Below, piece by piece: positions 7,011 to 12,356 of a stretch of 12,356 bases of DNA (position 1 is the stretch's first letter; every line of letters starts with the position of its first letter). Below the pieces are notes generated by a model that was given only the letters and a program-made list of their open reading frames with translations, made no database searches and was not told the origin of the DNA. Made by a program: the position numbers and the translations under genes. Source of the stretch: Alphaproteobacteria bacterium (GTDB lineage Bacteria; Pseudomonadota; Alphaproteobacteria; Rhodospirillales; Magnetospirillaceae). The stretch covers positions 1-12,356 of the forward strand of contig JADFZP010000001.1 of assembly GCA_015232485.1 (NCBI GenBank), given 5' to 3'.

Positions 7011-8922
7011 GGGCGGGCGGCCTGGCCAGGGCGGGCGGGTCGCCGCGTTGGGGTTCCCTCCAGGCGGGCAGCAGGACGTGGAAGGTGCTGCCGGCGTCGG
7101 GCTTCGAATCGGCCCAGATGCGGCCGCCATGCGACTCGGCGATTTTCTGGCAGATCGACAGGCCGATGCCGTTGCCGGGATAGTGCGCCCGGTTGTGCAG
7201 GCGCTGGAAGATCAGGAAGATCCGGCCGCTGTATTCATCCTCGAAGCCGATGCCGTTGTCGCGCACATCGATTCGCCAGTTCCCCCCCTCGGGCACGGCT
7301 TCGACGAAGATCTCCGGGACGCGGTCGGCGGCCCGGTACTTCACCGCGTTCGAGATAAGGTTCTGGAACAGGCGCTTCAGGTCGCCGGCGTTGCCGCGCA
7401 CCACCGGCAGATCGCCGGCGATGGTCACGCGGGCGCCGGCCTCGCGCACCAGGATTTCCAGGTCGCGCAACACGGCGGCGACCACGGTGTTGAGCGCCAC
7501 CGGCTGGGCGGGCTGGTCGCCGCGGCCGACCCGGGCGTATTCGAGCAGATCGAGGATCAGCCCGTCCATCCGTCGCGCACCCTCGCGGGCGAAGGCGAGG
7601 AACTCGCGGCCGTTGGTGTCGAGCGCGTCGCCCGAGCGCCGCTCGATCAGGGTCAGGTACGAGGTGACCATGCGCAACGGCTCGCGCAGATCGTGCGAGG
7701 CGACGCAGGCGAACTGTTCGAGATCGGCGTTGGACCGCCTGAGGGCGTCCATCATCTCGGCCATCGCCGCCTCGGCGCCCTTGCGTTCCGAGACGTCGGC
7801 GACCATCCCAAGCAGTTGCCCCCCCTGCTGGCCGGTTTCGTCGTGCAGCCGGGTCAGCGTGATGTTCGCCCACAGCGGCGTCCCGTCGCGCCGACGCAGG
7901 CGCACCTCGCGTTCGGCCAAAGTGCCGGACTCGCCCCGATGGCGCAGCAGATCGGCCGGCTGGCAGGTCTCGGGGTCGAGCAGCGCCTGCATCGGCCGGC
8001 CCACGAAATCGTCGGGCTCGCCGCCCAGCATGCGGGCCAGGGCGGGGTTCACGGCGGTCAGGCGGCAGTCCGCGTCGCATTGCAGGATGCCCAGTCCGGC
8101 CTGCTCGAACACGGCGCGGAAGCGCGCCTCGCTGGCGGCCAGCGCCTGGCGCGCCTCTTCGGCCGACAGGCGCGCCGTCTCCAGCGCCTGGACCAGCGAG
8201 GCCAGCCGGTGCGCGGCGCCGAAGATGGTGGCGAATTCACCGATGCGGGTGGGCGGCAGCGCGATCTCGGGCGAGCCCGCCGAAACCGAGTCCATGGCGC
8301 GCGCCGCCGCGACCACCGGCCGGACGACGTGCCGGCGGGCCGCCCAGGCGACCAGCAGCAGAAACAGCGCGACGGTCGGCAGCATCACCGTCGAGACGGT
8401 GGCGCTGCGGTGGGCCGCGTCGTCGATCAGGTCGAAAAAGTCCCCGATGGTCGCCGCCGCGTCCAGCGACAACTGGTCGGCCAGGGTTTCGAGTTCACGG
8501 CGCGTCACGCTCCAGGCCTGGAAGGTCTCGGGCGCCGCCAGATCGTCATAGCCGGCCGCCGCCGTCGCGATGGTGCGGCGGGCGGCGCGCACCTGCGCCT
8601 GAAGCTCGGGATCGAAGGCGAAGCCGGGATGGAAGGCCAGCGCCTCGGCGGCCAGGGCTGCCTCGCGCCGCGTACGCGCGTCCGGCGAACCGGCGGCGAT
8701 GTCGCCTAAGCTTTTCAGTCTCTCGATGTTGGTGGCGGCGCGTTGGCGTTCCAAGATGGTTGGCCCGACGGCGGCGCGCGCGCCTTCGGCGATTCGGGCT
8801 ATCCGACCTTGCTCATAGAGAAACGAGCCGAGAAAGACCGCAAGGATGGCGAGTACGGCGAGCGCCGCTCCGGCGATGAGAGGCGCCAGCCTGAGGCGCC
8901 CGAGTTGCGGGTCGGTGGACAT
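6979..8922 (-). CDS. Membrane PAS-domain sensor histidine kinase
   Basis: 647-residue hybrid-free sensor kinase. Order: short cytoplasmic start; TM1 about 14-36; periplasmic helical region about 37-174 without a recognised fold; TM2 about 176-195; HAMP-like linker 196-250; a PAS domain about 263-380 with WANITLTRL and an SERK linker; HisKA with the phospho-acceptor in VASHDLREPLR (H410); and HATPase with N box NLISNAVKYR (521-530), G1 DNGIGF (555-560) and G2 GNGIGLSICQKI (583-594). The tail after 620 is rich in Pro, Ala and Arg. There is no receiver domain, and no response regulator gene is in the window. The kinase begins 9 nt after the stop of a periplasmic solute-binding protein gene, so that protein may be its sensory partner. 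It ends tail to tail with cobC, sharing 32 bp; the low-complexity tail is what overlaps. The signal is unknown. Confidence 0.93.
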   Translation of the reverse strand: MSTDPQLGRLRLAPLIAGAALAVLAILAVFLGSFLYEQGRIARIAEGARAAVGPTILERQRAATNIERLKSLGDIAAGSPDARTRREAALAAEALAFHPGFAFDPELQAQVRAARRTIATAAAGYDDLAAPETFQAWSVTRRELETLADQLSLDAAATIGDFFDLIDDAAHRSATVSTVMLPTVALFLLLVAWAARRHVVRPVVAAARAMDSVSAGSPEIALPPTRIGEFATIFGAAHRLASLVQALETARLSAEEARQALAASEARFRAVFEQAGLGILQCDADCRLTAVNPALARMLGGEPDDFVGRPMQALLDPETCQPADLLRHRGESGTLAEREVRLRRRDGTPLWANITLTRLHDETGQQGGQLLGMVADVSERKGAEAAMAEMMDALRRSNADLEQFACVASHDLREPLRMVTSYLTLIERRSGDALDTNGREFLAFAREGARRMDGLILDLLEYARVGRGDQPAQPVALNTVVAAVLRDLEILVREAGARVTIAGDLPVVRGNAGDLKRLFQNLISNAVKYRAADRVPEIFVEAVPEGGNWRIDVRDNGIGFEDEYSGRIFLIFQRLHNRAHYPGNGIGLSICQKIAESHGGRIWADSKPDAGSTFHVLLPAWREPQRGDPPALARPPAPTPASDPAPV

Positions 8923-8931
8923 TCGCCTGAC

Positions 8932-9696
8932 TCAGTAGATACTGAAGGGGAAGTATTTGCGGGTCATGGCGTGGTAACTGCCGTCCTTCTGGATGGCGTC
9001 CAACGCTCCGTTGAGCCGGGTCAGCAGATCGGGGCGACCGGGCGCCACCACGATGTGCACCGAGCCGCCCAGATTGCCGCCCGAAAGCGGCTCGCCGAGG
9101 AAATCCAGGTCCTTGCCGGCCGGAGAGCGCAGGAAACCCAGCCCGGTCAGGGTGGGCACCAGCGCCACCTCGGCGGTGCCGTCGGCGACCAATTGCAGCA
9201 CCTCGCCGATGCTGTGGGCGGTCAGTACCGCGAGACCGTTCCTGGCGAGCGCCTCGCCGACATGCTTTTCCTGACGCGAGCCGGCCTGAACCGCGATGGT
9301 GGCGCTGCCGGGCGGCAGTCCATCGGGTCCGGGCGTCGCGCCGCGCCGGGCGACATAGCTCGAGGTCGACCGCCAATAGGACTGGCTGAAGGCCATCCGC
9401 TTTTCGCGCTCGGGCGTCTTCAGCAGGTTGCCCAGCCCGAAATGGATGCGTCCCTCGGCCACCCCGTCGACAAGCTGGGCCAGGGGAACCGCCTCGAAGC
9501 GACAGGTGGCCCCCATCGCCTCGCACAGGGCGCGGCCAACCTCGACGTTGAAGCCGGTCAGCGCGCCGTCTTCGTCGCGAAAGCTGAAGGGGACCACGTT
9601 TTCGGTGACGGCCACGGTCAGTTCGTCGGCGAGCGCCGGTCGCGTCGCCAGCAGAACCGCCGCCGCGAATAGGGCCATCAGCCGGTGTGCGCGCAT
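8932..9696 (-). CDS. Periplasmic family-3 (amino-acid type) solute-binding protein
   Basis: 254-residue extracellular solute-binding protein of the SBP_bac_3 type. A signal peptide is clear: positively charged MRAHR, a hydrophobic core, then cleavage probably after ALA at residue 23. The mature part starts with ELTVAVTENVVPFSF and DGALTGFNVEVGRALCEAMG, the classical first lobe of polar-amino-acid binding proteins. It continues with a hinge region around RMAFSQSYW and ends with LNGALDAIQKDGSYHAMTRKYF, the typical family C-terminus. In the family it binds a small polar ligand for an ABC importer, but no permease or ATPase gene is near. It lies 34 nt after the acyl-CoA synthetase gene, with GGGGGAA as ribosome site, and 9 nt before a sensor kinase, so a sensing role is more likely than transport. 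The ligand is not predictable. Confidence 0.88.
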   Translation of the reverse strand: MRAHRLMALFAAAVLLATRPALADELTVAVTENVVPFSFRDEDGALTGFNVEVGRALCEAMGATCRFEAVPLAQLVDGVAEGRIHFGLGNLLKTPEREKRMAFSQSYWRSTSSYVARRGATPGPDGLPPGSATIAVQAGSRQEKHVGEALARNGLAVLTAHSIGEVLQLVADGTAEVALVPTLTGLGFLRSPAGKDLDFLGEPLSGGNLGGSVHIVVAPGRPDLLTRLNGALDAIQKDGSYHAMTRKYFPFSIY

Positions 9697-9730
9697 GGTC
9701 GTTCCCCCGAGTAGAACACGCGCTTCAGGT

Positions 9731-11359
9731 TTAACCCGAATGGATGTCCCTGTCCAGTTGGGCGCGGTCCCGTAAATCGCGTCTACGAATCTTGCCGGTC
9801 GGGGTCATCGGCAACTCGTCCACGAACTCGACCAGACGCGGGTACTCGTGGGCGGCGAGACGCGCCTTGACGAAGTCCTGGATCTCGGCGGCCAATCGGT
9901 CCGAGGGGACGAAGCCCGGACGCGGTACGATGAACGCCTTGACCAGTTCGGTGCGCAACCGATCGGGCACGCCGACGGCGGCGGCCATCGCCACGGCCGG
10001 GTGTTTCATCAGGCAGTCCTCGATCTCGGCCGGACCGATGCGATAGCCGGCCGAGGTGATGACGTCGTCGGCGCGCCCCTCGAACCAGAAATAGCCGTCC
10101 TCGTCGACCCGGCCGGTGTCGCCGGTGGCCAGCCAATCGCCCCGGAACTTGGCGGCGGTCGCCTCGGGACGGTTCCAGTATTCCAAGAACATCACCGGAT
10201 CGCCGCGGCGGACGGCGATCTCGCCGCTTTGGCCGGGTGGCAGCGGGGCGCCGCCCGCGTCGATCACGGCGACCTCGTGACCGGGAATGGCGCGCCCCAT
10301 GGCGCCCGGACGCACCGGCATCAGCCCGGCGCAGTTGCCGATCACAAGATTGCATTCGGTCTGGCCATAAAACTCGTTGATGGTCAGCCCGAAGGTGTCG
10401 CGGCCCCAGGACAGCAATTCCTCGCCCAGCGTCTCGCCGCCGCTGCCGATGCTGCGCAAGGCGACGTCCGGGCGCCGGCCAATGCCGGCCTGGCGCATCA
10501 GCTTCAGCGCGGTGGGCGGCATGAAGACGTTGCGCACGCCGTGGCGGCCCATCAGCGCCATCGCCTCGCCGGGGTCGAATTTGCGCGCCCGGTGGGCGAG
10601 CACCGGCACGCCATGGTGCCATGCCGGCAGCAGCACGTCGATCAGCCCGCCGATCCACGCCCAGTCGGCCGGCGTCCAGAACAGGTCGCCTTCTTGCGGA
10701 AAGAACTCATGCGGCAGTTCGACGCCCGGCAAATGGCCCAGCAGCACGCGATGGGCGTGCAGGGCGCCCTTGGGGTTCCCCGTGGTGCCCGAGGTGTAGA
10801 TGATCAAAGCGGGATCGTCGGCCGCCGTGTCGACCGCGGCGAACTGGTCCGAGGCCCGCGACAGGCTGTCGTGGAAATCCAGCGCGCCGGGACCGCCGCC
10901 CACCGACAGCACCGTCGAGAGCGCCGGCAGCCGGTCGCGCAACGGCTCGATCTTGGCCAGATTGGCGTGGTCGGTGATCAGGGCGCGCGCCCCGGAATCC
11001 TCGAGCCGATAGAGCAGGGCGTCCTCGCCGAACAGCGTGAACAGCGGCAAGGCGATGGCGCCCAGCTTATAGGCCGCCACATGGGCCACCGCGGTTTCCA
11101 GGCTTTGCGCCAGCAGGATCGCCACCCGGTCCCCCCGGCCCACCCCCTGGGCGGCCAGCGTGTTGGCCAAGCGGTTGGACAATCGCCGGATTTCGCCGAA
11201 GGTGTGGCGGACCACGCCGCCCGCGCCGTCGTCGGCGATCAGCGCCACCGCCTCGGGAGCCTGCCGGTCGCAGACGTCCACGCCGATATTGTAGCGGGCG
11301 GGAATGCGCCAGCGGAAGGCGCCGCGCAGCGCGTCGAAACTCGCGGCCCTGATCAGCAT
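9731..11359 (-). CDS. Acyl-CoA synthetase, AMP-forming (medium-chain / acetyl-CoA synthetase-like)
   Basis: 542-residue member of the adenylate-forming enzyme superfamily, which activates a carboxylic acid with ATP to acyl-AMP and then to acyl-CoA. Motifs in order: P-loop-like IIYTSGTTGNPKG (186-198); EFYGQTE (329-335); the ATP-ribose Asp in WLATGDTGR (409-417, D414); hinge and A8 motif GRADDVITSAGYRIGPAEIE (428-447); and the catalytic Lys in PTGKIRR (520-526, K523). The start FRWRIPARYNIGVDVCD matches a medium-chain or acetyl-CoA-synthetase-like subgroup common in Alphaproteobacteria; the exact acid is unknown. The open frame continues far upstream, but the ATG at 11359 has GGAGGGCGAC immediately before it, and the upstream translation is Pro/Arg/Val-rich antisense of the next gene. 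It is probably the first gene of a transcript with the solute-binding protein and the kinase. Confidence 0.9.
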   Translation of the reverse strand: MLIRAASFDALRGAFRWRIPARYNIGVDVCDRQAPEAVALIADDGAGGVVRHTFGEIRRLSNRLANTLAAQGVGRGDRVAILLAQSLETAVAHVAAYKLGAIALPLFTLFGEDALLYRLEDSGARALITDHANLAKIEPLRDRLPALSTVLSVGGGPGALDFHDSLSRASDQFAAVDTAADDPALIIYTSGTTGNPKGALHAHRVLLGHLPGVELPHEFFPQEGDLFWTPADWAWIGGLIDVLLPAWHHGVPVLAHRARKFDPGEAMALMGRHGVRNVFMPPTALKLMRQAGIGRRPDVALRSIGSGGETLGEELLSWGRDTFGLTINEFYGQTECNLVIGNCAGLMPVRPGAMGRAIPGHEVAVIDAGGAPLPPGQSGEIAVRRGDPVMFLEYWNRPEATAAKFRGDWLATGDTGRVDEDGYFWFEGRADDVITSAGYRIGPAEIEDCLMKHPAVAMAAAVGVPDRLRTELVKAFIVPRPGFVPSDRLAAEIQDFVKARLAAHEYPRLVEFVDELPMTPTGKIRRRDLRDRAQLDRDIHSG

Positions 11360-11473
11360 GTCGCCCTCCGTCGAATTTATGTCATGCCTGTGACGACCCG
11401 CACAGGCAACCGCTCCGATCTGTGACAGAAATGGGTCATCGAACGCAACCGACCGAGAAGCAGGAGGCTCAGA
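11360..11473. promoter_or_regulatory. Divergent promoter region, acyl-CoA synthetase / acidic repeat protein
   Basis: 114 bp between two divergent starts. Both ribosome sites are good: GGAGGG for the leftward gene and AGGAGG for the rightward gene. It contains the inverted repeat listed separately. The heptamer CTGTGAC occurs twice, at 11388-11394 and 11420-11426, 32 bp apart or about three helical turns. A minus-strand CATAAAT near 11370 could be a -10 element, but no matching -35 is evident. Confidence 0.6.
11385..11408. promoter_or_regulatory. Inverted repeat, candidate operator
   Basis: Perfect 8-bp arms TGCCTGTG (11385-11392) and CACAGGCA (11401-11408) are separated by 8 bp. It lies 26 bp before the acyl-CoA synthetase start and 66 bp before the acidic protein start, well placed for a dimeric regulator controlling either gene. 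No regulator gene is in the window, and the arms do not match a family box that I can name with certainty. Confidence 0.5.
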
Positions 11474-12172
11474 ATGAGCGCGCAAGCCAAGAAAAGGCCT
11501 TTCGAGACCGAAGACACGGAGCATGAGGTTGTCGAGGCGACCGGCCCCGGAGTGACCCTCACCTGGCAACAGATTTTGGATTGCGACGGCTCCGAGTGCG
11601 AGGCTGGTCCGGCGCCGGACGAGATCCTGGTCGCCGCCCAGGCGGCGGTCGATGGCGGTCACGCTGACGAGGTGCCGACCCGCGACGCGTTGATCGCGCT
11701 GGGTTGGGACGAGCTGACCCCGCCGGCCACGGCCGAGGACGCCGAGGATGGCGAGGACAACTCGACCCACGAGCCACCCGCCTGGGGTCGTCCCGACGAC
11801 GACTTTCGTCCCGGCGGCCGCGGGCGCGGCAACGGCGCTCCCGACGAGGACTTCGTGCCGGGCGGGCGCGGGCGTGGTCGCGGCAACCGAACCGATACCG
11901 ACACCGCCACCGACGCCAACCCCGGCGCCAACAATGGCCGCGGCTGGGGGACCCGCCGGGGCGACGCGGACACCGAGGAACGCGCCTACGCGGCCTTCCG
12001 CCTGGGCATGGGCGGCCTGTCGGCCGGCGCCGCCGACCCGCTCGCCGGCTGTTGTGGCGAGGAGGGCGGACTGGCCGAGGCCGGTGGCGCGGTGGTCTGC
12101 GACGAGGAGACACGGTTGATGCGGATGGGCAAAGGGAAGGGTCACACCGCCGCGGATTATTTCGCCGGCTGA
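11474..12172 (+). CDS. Acidic protein of unknown function with RGRG-rich repeats
   Basis: 232-residue protein that I do not recognise. Its start is well supported by CAGGAGG 7 nt before the ATG, and its end by a terminator right after the stop. Seen: a Lys/Arg start (KKRPFE) followed by an acidic region; a small possibly folded part about 26-82 with C37 and C42 (DCDGSEC) and a WQQIL helix; an Asp/Glu-rich stretch 85-100; two tandem copies of a PDxDFxPGGRGRG unit (107-138); an Asn/Gly/Arg/Thr-rich linker to about 165; and a last section (about 168-232) with ERAYAAFRLGMGGLSAG and Cys at 193, 194 and 209. There is no signal peptide or membrane span. The composition suggests a largely disordered, charged protein, perhaps binding nucleic acid or a partner. 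The partly Ala/Gly/Arg/Asp-only code could also reflect a GC-rich frame, but ribosome site plus terminator argue for a real gene. Confidence 0.7.
   Translation: MSAQAKKRPFETEDTEHEVVEATGPGVTLTWQQILDCDGSECEAGPAPDEILVAAQAAVDGGHADEVPTRDALIALGWDELTPPATAEDAEDGEDNSTHEPPAWGRPDDDFRPGGRGRGNGAPDEDFVPGGRGRGRGNRTDTDTATDANPGANNGRGWGTRRGDADTEERAYAAFRLGMGGLSAGAADPLAGCCGEEGGLAEAGGAVVCDEETRLMRMGKGKGHTAADYFAG
11792..11887 (+). repeat. Tandem protein-level repeat PDxDFxPGGRGRG
   Basis: Copy 1 (11792-11833) encodes PDDDFRPGGRGRGN and copy 2 (11840-11887) encodes PDEDFVPGGRGRGRGN, separated by Gly-Ala. The two DNA copies differ at several silent or near-silent positions while the protein pattern is kept. That pattern suggests selection on the protein rather than recent duplication. 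Confidence 0.75.
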
Positions 12173-12179
12173 CCTTCCG

Positions 12180-12229
12180 CCGGGGAAAGGCGCGGGGGCG
12201 GACCTTTCCCCGGTCCCAACTCTCTTTTA
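12180..12229 (+). terminator. Intrinsic terminator after the acidic repeat protein gene
   Basis: A perfect 11-bp stem, CCGGGGAAAGG (12180-12190) with CCTTTCCCCGG (12203-12213), closes a 12-nt loop. It starts 8 nt after the stop codon. A pyrimidine/T-rich stretch CTCTCTTTTA ends at 12229, a few bases beyond the stem. This is the best terminator in the window. Confidence 0.75.
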
Positions 12230-12259
12230 TCTCGCACGTTTTCGGTGTAGGATCGACCG

Positions 12260-12356
12260 ATGAGCGAGAACGATCACATCCGGATCGCATTCGACGATCC
12301 CTGGGCCGATGACGGCATCAGCACTTGGGAGGACTATCCCGAGGGCACCGAAATCA
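12260..12356 (+). CDS. Start of a small acidic hypothetical protein, cut by the window edge
   Basis: Only the first 32 codons are present. The translation begins MSENDHIRIAFDDPWADDG and continues with Trp, Asp and Glu-rich residues to the edge, without a stop. An AGGA ribosome site lies 7 nt before the ATG. There is no signal peptide. I do not recognise the family. It follows the acidic repeat protein in the same direction but is separated from it by a terminator, so it probably has its own promoter in the AT-richer stretch TCTCTTTTATCTCGCACGTTTTCGG before it. Confidence 0.5.
   Translation, partial: MSENDHIRIAFDDPWADDGISTWEDYPEGTEI

Noticed and set aside
7048..8709. A 553-codon plus-strand open frame opposite the histidine kinase
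   Set aside because: It is an antisense shadow with Arg/Gly/His/Val bias and no domains, while the kinase on the other strand has a full motif set.
11360..12145. N-terminal extension of the acyl-CoA synthetase
   Set aside because: It is antisense to the acidic repeat protein, lacks family similarity, and the ATG at 11359 has a strong ribosome site.

Overview
The window is GC-rich DNA with tightly packed genes. It most resembles an alphaproteobacterium of the Rhodospirillales / Magnetospirillum kind. That placement rests on base composition, gene style and the gene set (Qmo/Hdr-type electron transfer, aerobic-type CobC naming, a PAS histidine kinase) and is an inference, not a measured assignment.

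Left part (about 105-5187, minus strand): a four-gene operon in the order qmoA, qmoB, hdrC, hdrB. The junctions are very tight: a 1-nt stop/start overlap, a 1-nt gap and a 16-nt gap. The two HdrA-like flavoproteins correspond to QmoA and QmoB. QmoB also carries two [4Fe-4S] ferredoxin motifs and an MvhD-like tail. They are followed by soluble HdrC and HdrB instead of the usual membrane-bound QmoC. In the known Qmo family such complexes exchange electrons with dissimilatory APS reductase (AprBA). No apr or sat genes lie inside the window, so sulfur oxidation is the likely but unproven setting.

Middle (5188-7010): a 280-bp divergent intergenic region with an AT-rich core and two GC hairpins separates qmoA from a small plus-strand two-CBS-domain protein. 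A strong 12-bp-stem hairpin follows that gene. A stand-alone cobC (threonine-phosphate decarboxylase, cobalamin lower-loop aminopropanol branch) comes next and collides tail to tail with the following gene, sharing 32 bp.

Right-middle (6979-11359, minus strand): three closely spaced genes read in the order acyl-CoA synthetase, periplasmic family-3 solute-binding protein, membrane PAS histidine kinase. The binding protein has no permease or ATPase neighbour and sits 9 nt upstream of the kinase. This suggests the two form a ligand-sensing pair.

Right end (11360-12356): a short divergent promoter region with an 8-bp perfect inverted repeat leads into a 232-residue acidic protein of unknown function with tandem RGRG-rich repeats. 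A good intrinsic terminator follows, then the start of a second small acidic ORF cut by the window edge. No tRNA, rRNA, CRISPR array, insertion sequence or prophage gene was seen.
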